From Halorubrum sp. 2020YC2 (lineage in GTDB: Archaea; Halobacteriota; Halobacteria; Halobacteriales; Haloferacaceae): 64,000 nucleotides of DNA. The position numbers and the translations under genes were made by a program. This document shows, piece by piece, positions 1 to 7,442 of this stretch (position 1 is its first letter; each line of letters begins with the position of its first letter). The stretch spans positions 1,674,001 to 1,738,000 of the forward strand of contig NZ_CP076019.1 of the NCBI RefSeq assembly GCF_018623055.1. The letters are read 5' to 3'. The notes beneath the pieces are model-generated. The model saw only the letters and a program-made list of their open reading frames with translations, did not search any database and was not told the origin of the DNA.

Positions 1-501
1 CCCGCCTTCTCTGACGCCGACCTCGACGAGTCGTACTACCCGAGCGACTGGACGCTCGCGCGGCTCCCCGGCGACGACCCGCTGTTCGACGGGCGCTCGC
101 GCGGCTCCCTCGCGGTCGCGGCGCTCCGGGACGCGCTCGACGAAATCGACGAGGCGGGGTGGGAGGCGTACGGCGACTACAACACCACCCGGGCGATGGA
201 CCATCCGCTCGGCAGCGAGGCGCCGTTCCTGAACTACGACGAGCGCCCGGCGGACGGCTCGCCCGCGACCGTGAAGAACTACCGCGTCGAGTCCGCTGTC
301 GGGTCCAGCTGGCGGATGGTGGTGCGGCCGGGAACGGACGCGACCGCGGTCCTCCCGGGAGGGAACTCGGGCGACTACTTCTCGGAGCACTACGACGACC
401 AGCTCCGCCGGTGGCTCGACAACGACCAACGCCCGATGCCGCTCGGCGCCGGCGGCGATCCGGTGACGCGGTTCGAGCCGTCGGCGGAGGGGTCGCGGTG
501 A
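1..501 (+). CDS. Penicillin acylase family protein, C-terminal part
   Basis: The reading frame is open from the first base to the TGA at 499-501 and gives about 166 residues with no start, so the gene begins upstream of the window. The C-terminal pattern is that of penicillin amidase/acylase Ntn-hydrolases: an acidic stretch, then WRMVVRPG, then AVLPGGNSGDYFSEHY, then DDQLRRWLDNDQRPMPL, matching the family's conserved 'LPGG.SG...S.HY.DQL..W' ending. The family cleaves amide bonds of small acylated amines or acyl-homoserine lactones. The catalytic Ser lies outside the window, so substrate and activity cannot be judged. The next gene starts on the overlapping GTGA, implying translational coupling. 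Confidence 0.85.
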   Translation, partial: PAFSDADLDESYYPSDWTLARLPGDDPLFDGRSRGSLAVAALRDALDEIDEAGWEAYGDYNTTRAMDHPLGSEAPFLNYDERPADGSPATVKNYRVESAVGSSWRMVVRPGTDATAVLPGGNSGDYFSEHYDDQLRRWLDNDQRPMPLGAGGDPVTRFEPSAEGSR

Positions 502-878
502 GCGGCGCTCCCGAGTCGACCGCGTCGGGCTCGCCCCCGCCGTCGGAGTCCCCCTCGCTCCGCGACCGGGTCCGGACCGAGCCGCGGCCGCACGCGGTCG
601 CGCTCGTCGCCGCGCTCGCCGTCGGCGTCGCGCTCGCGTCGGTCCACTGGCTCGGGCTGATCGCGGCCGGCGCGCTCGCGTCGCTCGTGGCGCCGACGGT
701 TCGCAGAGGGGCCCTCTACGCGCTCGTCGCGGGCGCCGTCGTCCTCGTCGCGTTCGCCGCGTCGCTCGGGTCGGCCGCCGGGGCGGTTCCGGAGATGCGG
801 CCGGTCGCCTACGTCGCGGTCGGCGCGGGGCTGGGCCTCCCGCTGTTCGGGTCACTCGCGCGCGCCGTCGCGCCGTGA
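498..878 (+). CDS. Small haloarchaeal membrane protein
   Basis: I chose the GTG at 498, which overlaps the stop of the acylase gene as GTGA; this gives 126 residues. After a Ser/Pro-rich polar N-terminus of about 30 residues there are three to four hydrophobic segments (roughly residues 33-49, 51-66, 70-90 and 102-120), so it should be an integral membrane protein. No functional motif is visible. Coupling to the penicillin acylase gene suggests co-expression, perhaps as a membrane partner, but that is only inference from the overlap. Confidence 0.7.
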   Translation: MSGAPESTASGSPPPSESPSLRDRVRTEPRPHAVALVAALAVGVALASVHWLGLIAAGALASLVAPTVRRGALYALVAGAVVLVAFAASLGSAAGAVPEMRPVAYVAVGAGLGLPLFGSLARAVAP

Positions 879-879
879 G

Positions 880-1245
880 TCAGTCGAGACGCTCCAGGTC
901 GGTCACCGTCTCGTCGCTCTCGACGTCCCCCGTGTTGCGCGTCTCGCTCGGCTCGAAGAGCAGGATCTCTGCCTCCGGCTCCGCGACGGGTCGGTGTTCG
1001 GTCCCGCGCGGGACGACCGTGAACTCGCCCGCCTCCAACACCGTGTCCGCCTCGTCGCGGAACTCGATCCGGAGCCGGCCGGCGTTGACGAGGAACAGCT
1101 CGTCGGCGTCCGCGTGGCGGTGCCAGACGAACTCGCCGTCCGCCTTCGCGAGCTTCACCGCCTGCCCGTTGAGTTCGCCCGCGAGCCGCGGGGACCACGT
1201 CTCCTCGAACGAGTCGAACGCCCGCGAGAGATTCACCTTCTCCAT
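880..1245 (-). CDS. Single-domain cupin protein
   Basis: The protein has 121 residues if started at the ATG at 1245 (MEKVNLSRAF), where similarity to small cupins normally begins; an in-frame ATG at 1284 would add 13 unlike residues. Cupin motif 1 is visible as WHRHADADELFLVNAGRL (two His and a Glu for a metal) and motif 2 as VVPRGTEHRPVA. Such one-domain cupins bind a divalent metal, but their substrates are usually unknown. It is convergent with the upstream membrane-protein gene, ending 2 bp from it. A TATA-like stretch lies at 1383-1393, rather far from either start. Confidence 0.85.
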   Translation of the reverse strand: MEKVNLSRAFDSFEETWSPRLAGELNGQAVKLAKADGEFVWHRHADADELFLVNAGRLRIEFRDEADTVLEAGEFTVVPRGTEHRPVAEPEAEILLFEPSETRNTGDVESDETVTDLERLD

Positions 1246-1465
1246 GCCCCCGCTCGCCGGCGGAGCGGTAAAGTCGCTGTCCACCCGCGGCGAGGGGCGA
1301 GCCTCGACGAGGGATCGCCGGCGACCGCGCCCGCGACCCGGTCACCCGCAAGCCGGGCGGACGCAAGCCGGTCGGTCGCGGGCAGATATATACCGCTCCG
1401 GAGCGCTCCGGACGGCTCGGCCGCCCGCGATACCACTCATATAAGGGTTTACGAGCGGTCTGGGC

Positions 1466-2353
1466 GTGGCGTGGCGTATGGCAGCGACTCACGCGGACGG
1501 GGGGAGCGATCCGATCCGGGCGGCGCGGGCGGAACTCCGGGTCGAGCGGCGCCGAGTCGTCGACGAGCGGGAGGCGTTCCGGGCGTTCCGCGGCCGCGTG
1601 TCGTCGATCCCGAGCGAGGGCGGAAGCGCCGGCCCGCCGGGCCCGGGCGCGGCCGACGGGTTCGCCGGCGTCGGCGGCGCGATGGGCGGCGCGGTGGGAG
1701 GCGGGACGGGGAGCCGGCGGGACGCGTCCGCCGCTCCCGGCTCCCGGCTCGTCGCGGTGCGGGACGCGTACGAGGCCACGGTGATGTCGGTCCCGCACTA
1801 CGAGGCGGAGTACGACGACACCTACGAGCGGAGCGTCGCGGCGGAGCTGGGTCCCGAACTCGCGTACGCGCTCACCCGGACGAGCAGCTTCCACGAGGAG
1901 TACAAGCGGTCGCTCCTGAGCGCCGCCGAGACCGTGGTCCAGGAGCGCGAGGCGTTCCTCGACGCGCTGGAGTCGGAGACCGAGTCGGTCGGGCGCGCGG
2001 GCTCCCGGCTCGAACCGATACGGACCGAAATCGACGCCATCGACGAGGAACTCGACGGCCGCCCCGACGCCGCGTCGCCCGACGCCGCGTCGCTCGACTT
2101 CGGCGCGCTCGACGCCTGCCGGACCCGGACCGAGGCGCTCCGAGGGGACTGCGACCGGATCGCGGCCCGCCGCCAGCGCGCGCTCGCGGACCACGAGCGG
2201 CGGCTCGCGCTGGGGGACGAACTCGACCTGCCGGCGTACTGCTATCAGGACCTCGACGTCACCTATCCCGTCCTCGCGGCGGTCGGCGCCGTCGGGGACC
2301 GAATTGAGGCCCTTAAGCAACGAATCGAGACGGCGATGGCGCGGGCCCGCTGA
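1466..2353 (+). CDS. Coiled-coil haloarchaeal protein, DUF7260-like
   Basis: The start is GTG 1466 (295 aa) or ATG 1478 (291 aa). A TATA element at 1440-1445 sits about 26 bp before the GTG, favouring a leaderless GTG start. The protein is soluble and mostly helical: a charged N-terminal helix (residues about 18-45), a Gly/Pro-rich linker (50-85), the segment VMSVPHYEAEYDDTYERSV near residue 110, and a long Glu/Arg-rich coiled-coil region to the end. This order resembles the haloarchaea-restricted DUF7260 family, which has no known function. No enzyme motif, signal peptide or membrane segment is seen. Confidence 0.75.
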   Translation: MAWRMAATHADGGSDPIRAARAELRVERRRVVDEREAFRAFRGRVSSIPSEGGSAGPPGPGAADGFAGVGGAMGGAVGGGTGSRRDASAAPGSRLVAVRDAYEATVMSVPHYEAEYDDTYERSVAAELGPELAYALTRTSSFHEEYKRSLLSAAETVVQEREAFLDALESETESVGRAGSRLEPIRTEIDAIDEELDGRPDAASPDAASLDFGALDACRTRTEALRGDCDRIAARRQRALADHERRLALGDELDLPAYCYQDLDVTYPVLAAVGAVGDRIEALKQRIETAMARAR

Positions 2354-2456
2354 TCCGTCGGCTTTAGCTCGGACGTGAGCGGAGTGAGTAGTTATAAGCG
2401 GGCGAGCGGTGCTGCCGTCGTCGTTTATAAGTGATATCGGACCGCCGAGAACTCCT

Positions 2457-2477
2457 CCGAGGCCCCGGTCGCTCGGT
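2457..2477 (+). repeat. Degenerate 5' copy of the dispersed repeat
   Basis: About 17 of 21 bases match the head of the dispersed repeat family (CCGAGGCCCCGGTCGCTCGG here against CCGAAGCCCCAGCCGCTCGG at 30527). Like the other heads it follows a TATA box (TTTATAA at 2424-2430) by about 33 bp and is itself followed by the TATA box of the full copy (2477-2482). The rest of 2354-2505 holds no gene; a further TTATAA lies at 2392-2397. Confidence 0.55.
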
Positions 2478-2505
2478 TATAAGCTGTTGAGAGCGGATCG
2501 ACGAC

Positions 2506-2772
2506 GAACACCGCCAAAGCCCCAGCCGCGAGGAGGGCGTACGCTCGCTGCGGTCCTCGCTCGGTCGCTCACTCCATTCGCTCCCTCGCTGTGGTCCTTA
2601 CTTCGCCTACGCCCTCCTCGCGGCTGCCCCTTCGAGTCCCGCCCCGCCCCGCACCGCCCAGCACGGCACCTCATCCCTCCCCAGCCTCGTCGCGGCCGCC
2701 CCTGGCGGCCGCGACTCCCTCGCGCGTGCTGTCTCGCGGCCGCCAAGGGCGGCCGCTCGCAGGCACGCGCCG
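2506..2772 (+). repeat. Dispersed structured repeat, copy A
   Basis: First of three full copies in the window (others at 23249-23513 minus and 30589-30832). The conserved head AAAGCCCCAGCCG starts at 2516, 37 bp after a TTATAA box (2477-2482). Visible hairpins: a 17-bp perfect inverted repeat (2525-2541 with 2608-2624), a 12-bp stem with a 3-nt loop (2689-2700 with 2704-2715), and a terminal nested hairpin with outer arms GCGCGTGC and GCACGCGC. No convincing ORF lies inside. The long predicted proteins here are frame shadows of GC-rich DNA. Stem differences between copies are compensatory, so an RNA structure is likely. Confidence 0.8.
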
Positions 2773-2918
2773 CCGCGTGTATTTATAATCGACGTTGCTG
2801 CCGCTCACGATCAGTTATAAATCGTATCGCCTCCGTCGACGGGGTCCCTCGACGCACCCCAACCCGGTAACACCCGTGTCCGCGCCGATTCAAGTCCCTG
2901 CGCGGCGTAGACGGGTGT
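2773..2918. other. Gene-free segment with two TATA-like boxes
   Basis: Between repeat copy A and the VOC pseudogene I see only two TTATAA elements (2782-2788 and 2815-2820) and no ORF worth calling. They may drive transcripts from either side of the repeat. There is no clear TATA box 27 bp before the ATG at 2919. Confidence 0.5.
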
Positions 2919-3971
2919 ATGACGGACGAATCCGAGAACGGCGGAGACGGACGAATCCGAGAACGGCGGAGACGGACGACAGGACGGCCCGACACCTACC
3001 CCCGGAATCCACCACGTGACCTGCGTGGCGGGCGACCCGCAGCGGAACCTCGACTTCTGGGTCGAGACGCTCGGCCTCCGGCTGGTGAAGCAGTCGATCA
3101 ACCAGGACGACCCCGGGACGTACCACTTCTTCTACGGTGACGCCGAGGGGAACCCCGGCACCAGCATGACCTTCTTCCCGTGGACGAACCTCCCCGACGG
3201 CGAGGTCGGCGCCGGGCAGGTCTCCCGCACCGCGTTCCGCGTCCCCGAGGGAAGCCTCGACTACTGGGAGGAGCGGTTCGACGAGCGCGGCGTCGACTAC
3301 GACGACCGCGAGGAGCGCTTCGGCGAGACGGTCCTCCCTTCCGCGACCCCGACGGCCTCCCCGTCGAACTGGTCGCCGTCGAGATACCCGACGACGACCC
3401 GACGACGGCGTGGACCGCGTTCGTCCCCGAGTCGGCCGCGATCCGCGGCTTCCACTCCGTGACGCTGTGGCTCGACGACGCCGAGCGCACCGAGGGGCTC
3501 CTCCGGACGATGGGACTGGAGACGGAGGCGACCGAGGCGGACGTCGGAACCGGGAACGACCGTACTCGCTTCGCCGCAGGCGGCGCCGTGGGCGAGTACG
3601 TCGACGTCGTCGAGACGGACCGGCAGGGGAGTTCGGGGCGCGGCACGGTCCACCACGTCGCGTTCCAGACGCCGACGGACGCCGACCAGTCCGGGATGCG
3701 CGACGCGGTGGCGTCGATGGGACTGCGCCCGACCGAACAGATCGACCGGCACTGGTTCCGGTCCGTCTACTTCCGGGAGTTCGCCGGCGTCCTCTTCGAG
3801 CTGGCCACCGCCGACCCGGGGTACGCGAGCGACGAGCCGCTGGACGAACTGGGCGAGCGGCTGGTGTTGCCGGGGGGGTTCGAGGACCGCCGCGAGGAGA
3901 TCGAGTTCGGTCTCGCAGACGTGACGATCCCCCGTCCGGACGCGGCGTTCGCGGCGAACCGCGCCGACTGA
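2919..3971 (+). pseudogene. VOC-family ring-cleaving dioxygenase-like gene with two frameshifts
   Basis: The gene is readable only if two lesions are repaired. First, a 25-bp tandem duplication (2921-2945 and 2946-2970) breaks the frame right after the ATG at 2919; with one copy the start reads MTDESENGGDGRQDGPTPTP followed by GIHHVTCVAGDPQRN, the typical entry to a VOC domain. Second, one C is missing in the run at 3336-3338; restoring it joins FGETVLP to FRDPDGLPVELVA. The repaired protein (about 343 aa) has two VOC domains (GIHHVT near residue 22, GFHSVTLWLDD near 170) like extradiol ring-cleaving dioxygenases. Translation from GTG 3016 would still hit the second frameshift. A sequencing error could explain the 1-nt lesion but hardly the duplication. 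Confidence 0.85.
2921..2970 (+). repeat. 25-bp perfect tandem duplication
   Basis: Two identical 25-bp units (2921-2945, 2946-2970), with the first 9 bases of a third unit following. 25 is not a multiple of 3, so the duplication shifts the frame of the VOC gene. Loss of one unit by slippage would restore that junction. Confidence 0.95.
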
Positions 3972-4169
3972 GCGCGCCGACGCTCTGACCGCTCCGAGCG
4001 ATCTTCCGCTCCCGAGGCCGTTCCGTTCGAATGCGCGGCGTCGAACCCACGCTCACGACGGGAGACCTCGGCACGCCGGCGGTAAACGATCGCCTCCACC
4101 TCGGTCCGGCATGGCCGCGGGACCGAGGCGGTCGTCAAGTTAATGATTTTCCATGCCGCATGCTATCAC

Positions 4170-4349
4170 ATGCCATGTAAAATCACCTGTAACGAGTGCG
4201 ACCTCGACCGGTGGGTCGAGGACTGCGTGACCGCTCATAAGTTGGCGAAGGAGCACGAAGCCCGCTACACCGACCACTGGATCACGCTTCAGGATCCGCC
4301 CGAGAACGACGCCGTCCCCGGGCACAGCCAGCAGTCGGGGTCGGGGTAG
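4170..4349 (+). CDS. Small Cys-containing haloarchaeal protein
   Basis: I chose ATG 4170 (MPCKITCNECD, 59 aa) over the in-frame ATG 4143, because the only AT-rich promoter-like element (TTAATGATTTT, 4140-4150) is about 26 bp before 4170, fitting a leaderless transcript. The protein has a CKITCNECDLDRWV start, so Cys residues at 3, 7 and 10 (and one near 18) could bind zinc, and a His-rich middle (TAHKLAKEHEARYTDHW). Small proteins of this type are common and uncharacterised in haloarchaea. GC is lower than its neighbours. 4350-4534 holds nothing I can call. Confidence 0.75.
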   Translation: MPCKITCNECDLDRWVEDCVTAHKLAKEHEARYTDHWITLQDPPENDAVPGHSQQSGSG

Positions 4350-4534
4350 CCGTGACCGAGAACGCCGAGAGAGAGGCGTGCGCCTCCACGCGGTGGCGGA
4401 CCGGGTTCGCCGCGGCGGGCGAGTCGAGCCCAGCGCGGGACGGCGTCGTCGCATCGTCGCGGCCACCGTCGCGCGCAAACGCTCCGCCGTCGACCCCGCC
4501 GAAGAGTGACGGCCGAGCGGCCGAACGGTGACGG

Positions 4535-5056
4535 ATGAACGAACCGGTGTTCTGCTTCGACAGGGACAGGACGGTGGACGTGCGGCCGCCGGAGCGAGGG
4601 CGGGCGGTGCCGCTCGGGTGGGTCCAGTACTACGCGCACCGTACGGACCACGACGTCTGGGCCACGGGCAACCCGCGGCTCTGTCGCGAGGCGGGGGTTC
4701 CCTCGCCGCGCGAGGCCCGAGAGCTGCTCGTCGCGGCCGGGCGCGAGCCGGTGGCGGCGTACGACCGGATGAACAGCGGCCGGATCGACCGGCTTCGGCT
4801 CCTCGAACAACTGTACGCGGCGAGCTACGACCGGGAGGTGCGGTTCGTCGTGGTCGACGACACGGACGTCACCGAGTACACCGACGGGCGACCGTGGACG
4901 TACCACGGCCCGACGGAGTTCGTCGAGGCCGTGGAGAACGGGGCGTATCCGGCACCGGACCCCGGAGCGGTTCACGGGGATCCGTACGGCGATCCGGAGC
5001 GCGGCGACCGCTACCGAGCGCAGTTGGAGAGGTTCGAACGGCGCCTCTCGGAGTGA
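4535..5056 (+). CDS. HAD-like hydrolase-related protein
   Basis: The ORF has 173 residues starting MNEPVFCFDRDRTVDV. FDRDRT fits HAD motif I (DxDxT), and a plausible later acidic motif is VVVDDTD near residue 110, so a HAD-type phosphohydrolase fold is likely though the protein is short. The segment AVPLGWVQYYAHRTDHDVWATGNPRLCREAG is the recognisable haloarchaeal core. The C-terminus is acidic and Pro/Gly-rich. It leads the same-strand pair at the edge of the pterin-type cluster; involvement in that pathway is inference from position only. Confidence 0.65.
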   Translation: MNEPVFCFDRDRTVDVRPPERGRAVPLGWVQYYAHRTDHDVWATGNPRLCREAGVPSPREARELLVAAGREPVAAYDRMNSGRIDRLRLLEQLYAASYDREVRFVVVDDTDVTEYTDGRPWTYHGPTEFVEAVENGAYPAPDPGAVHGDPYGDPERGDRYRAQLERFERRLSE

Positions 5057-5127
5057 GACGGGCCGTCGGCTCCGAGCGCGAACCGTCGACGGGCTGGGTA
5101 TAAGTGGCGAACCGCCCTGTGTTCGGC

Positions 5128-5808
5128 ATGGAATACCAAGCCGACCCACACGCGGACCTGCCCTTCGAGGAGTGGAAGCGGACGAAGCGACTCCAGCGGC
5201 CGGCCGATCCGTTCACCGTGCGACGGGTCGACCCCGACCGGATCGGGCACGTGACCGTCTACACCGACACGGTCGACAAGGCGCAGGACGGGGAACGACA
5301 TCCCGTGTTCACGCCGTCGGACGCGCGGTTCGCGGGCTTCTTCCGCACCGCCGAGGCGGGGGCGGTGCGCCGCGGGGAGTGGGACCGGCGACTGCTTCCG
5401 TTCGACGAGTACCTCCCGTACGTCGGCCTCCGCCGACACTTCGTCGACGGCGTCGACTGGGACGACACGCGGTACTACCGGAACATCGTCGACTGTATCA
5501 CCGGCGGATCCCCGCTGTGGGGCTGTGAGACCGAGTCGGAGTTCCGCGACCGCTGCGAGGACTTGGACCGGCTGTACGACCGCATCGACCGCGAGGGGTA
5601 CCGACCGGCGAGCGAGCTGCGGGACGGGAGACTCCGCTACGACGAGATCGCCGTCAACGTCGGGCGCGACGGACACCTCCTGTTCAACGACGGCAAACAC
5701 CGCCTCTCGATCGCCAAGTTGCTCGACGTGGACAGCGTCCCGGTTCGGGTGATCGTCCGCCACCAAGGCTGGGTCGCCGACTCGGACCGCGAGTTCCCGT
5801 CGGAGTGA
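5128..5808 (+). CDS. ParB/Srx-like haloarchaeal protein
   Basis: Start chosen at ATG 5128 (MEYQADPHADL, 226 aa): a GTATAAG box at 5098-5104 lies 27 bp upstream, giving a leaderless start, while GTG 5104 overlaps that box. The C-terminal part LFNDGKHRLSIAKLLDVDSV then VRVIVRHQGW resembles the ParB/sulfiredoxin-like fold ('DGxHRxxAAxxLG'), here with His/Arg in the nucleotide-contacting motif. Proteins of this kind in haloarchaea sit in surface-polymer clusters with sulfatases, as here. A role as a phosphotransferase or NTP-using enzyme is inference; DNA partitioning is unlikely because no DNA-binding domain is seen. Confidence 0.6.
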   Translation: MEYQADPHADLPFEEWKRTKRLQRPADPFTVRRVDPDRIGHVTVYTDTVDKAQDGERHPVFTPSDARFAGFFRTAEAGAVRRGEWDRRLLPFDEYLPYVGLRRHFVDGVDWDDTRYYRNIVDCITGGSPLWGCETESEFRDRCEDLDRLYDRIDREGYRPASELRDGRLRYDEIAVNVGRDGHLLFNDGKHRLSIAKLLDVDSVPVRVIVRHQGWVADSDREFPSE

Positions 5809-5908
5809 GTCTGCGGTCGCAGTCGGAATTCGAGCGGTTCCCGCGGCCCGCTTCGGCACGCCCGACGCGACGGTCGTCCAGCGGACACTCGGCCGCGATG
5901 AGAATCGG

Positions 5909-7288
5909 TCAGGCGTAGCCCAGCTCTTCCAGCCGCTCGCGGATCGCCGGATCGACCGAGGTCGTCCCGTCACCGTCGCGGTTGTCGGGAACGGCCTCGC
6001 GGCGCGCGGCCACCTCCTCTCGCGGGGCCTCGAACGGCGACGCGCCGGTCTCGATCCACCCCTCGTCGCTCTGGAAACCGTAGTAGCCGTCCGCCACCAG
6101 CCCCCGGTACTCGACGTCGACGGCGTCGATCGCGTCGGGCGCGTAGCCGCGTTCGCAGAGCGCCTCGCGACGCATCGACGCGATGCCGTTGTACTCGGTG
6201 AGGTACGTCGCCCCGCGCTCGTCGTCGGCCGCTCGGAGGTCGCGGCCGCGGCGGTCAGGCTCGGTGCCGTCGGCAAGCGCCAGCACAGTGTGGTAGACGT
6301 CGAGCAGCGAGACCGGGGCGTCCACGCGCTCGTCGGAAAAGTCCGGGCCGGTGACGACCAGCGGGACGTTCGTCACTTCGGGGTAGAGGCCGTACCCGTG
6401 CTCCCAGACCCCGTGTTCACCGAACAGCTCGCCGTGGTCACCGAGGGTGACGACGTAGTCGAACCGCGCCGACAGCGCCTCGAACGCGTCGCGGTAGACG
6501 TCGCTCAGATATCGCACGCAGTCCTCGTACGCGGCCCGCGCTCGGTCCGGGTCCGGCCCCGCGTGCTCGCGGTCGACTCCCTCCGCCAGCGCCTCGTCGG
6601 GGTCGTCGAACCGGTTGCGAAGCGTCGTTTCGAACGCCGGGCCGAGGTCGTACGGATCACCCGACCGATACGACGCCGGGGGGCGGTACGGCTGGTGTGC
6701 CTCCATGAGGTTCGCGAACAGGAACGTCGGCTCCGAGGGCGACAGCGACCGTGCCAAGTCGCGGAACCGACCGGCGCCGTCGTCGTCGTCGCCCAGCGGG
6801 GTCCCAGCGACCGCTTCCGCGAGGCCGAACCGGAGCGATCGCCCGGTGTCGTAGTCGCCGCGCAGCGCCGCGGCCGCGCCCGTCAGGTACGCCAGTCGCG
6901 GGTGTTCGTGTTCCTCCAGGTGTCGATACCAGTTGAACACCGACGCCGTCGGGTACTCGATGTCGCGAGTCCCGTCGAACTCGTCGAAGCCGCGGTCGTA
7001 CCCGTACGCGGGCGAGATGTTAATATTCGCCGAGAAGGCGCGCGTCCGGTACCCCGCCGCCGAGAGCTGTTCGGCGAGGGTCCGCTCGGACGTCGAGAGT
7101 GACCAGTCGGCGACCGTCACGTCCGCCTCGCTTGGGTACATACCGGTGAACAGGGAGGCGTGCGCGCCGCCCGTCCAGTGGCTCGTTGAGTACGCGGCGT
7201 CGAACCACGTGCCCGGGAGCCACTCGAACGCCTCCTCGAACGCGTCCGCCCGGACGGTATCCAGCACTACGACCGCGATGTTCGTCAC
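5909..7288 (-). CDS. Sulfatase-fold (alkaline phosphatase superfamily) enzyme
   Basis: A 459-residue protein of the sulfatase/alkaline-phosphatase superfamily. Metal-binding Asp appears in VVLDTVRAD (D10), the nucleophile region is HWTGGAHASLFTG (T39, H43), and the second metal motif is TLGDHGELFGEHG. Where sulfatases have Cys/Ser of the formylglycine motif (C/S-x-P-x-R), this protein has Thr, and Pro and Arg are replaced by Gly and His. It is therefore more likely a phosphotransferase, phosphodiesterase or phosphonate-type hydrolase than a true sulfatase. TATATAT at 7314-7320 is 27 bp before the start. No signal peptide; probably cytoplasmic. It is divergent from the pterin operon. Confidence 0.85.
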   Translation of the reverse strand: MTNIAVVVLDTVRADAFEEAFEWLPGTWFDAAYSTSHWTGGAHASLFTGMYPSEADVTVADWSLSTSERTLAEQLSAAGYRTRAFSANINISPAYGYDRGFDEFDGTRDIEYPTASVFNWYRHLEEHEHPRLAYLTGAAAALRGDYDTGRSLRFGLAEAVAGTPLGDDDDGAGRFRDLARSLSPSEPTFLFANLMEAHQPYRPPASYRSGDPYDLGPAFETTLRNRFDDPDEALAEGVDREHAGPDPDRARAAYEDCVRYLSDVYRDAFEALSARFDYVVTLGDHGELFGEHGVWEHGYGLYPEVTNVPLVVTGPDFSDERVDAPVSLLDVYHTVLALADGTEPDRRGRDLRAADDERGATYLTEYNGIASMRREALCERGYAPDAIDAVDVEYRGLVADGYYGFQSDEGWIETGASPFEAPREEVAARREAVPDNRDGDGTTSVDPAIRERLEELGYA

Positions 7289-7442
7289 GTTTGCGTGTTC
7301 AGGCTGGCGCGGATATATATGCCACGTCGGTCCGTGCCGGCGTTCCGGCCGGCGCGCGAGAGAGACGTGTCGACTGCCAGCGATACCGATCCAACATATA
7401 GGGGTACGTTTTATTTAATTCGGTGTCTTATAACGGTTAGTA

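Noticed and set aside
809-2320. Long minus-strand ORF opposite the cupin and DUF7260-like genes
   Set aside because: Arg/Pro/Gly-rich translation of the antisense frame of real genes, usual in DNA of this GC content.
2409-2995. Several ORFs inside repeat copy A and its flanks
   Set aside because: They follow inverted-repeat arms, are not conserved as frames between copies, and differ in length; the changes between copies keep pairing, not codons.
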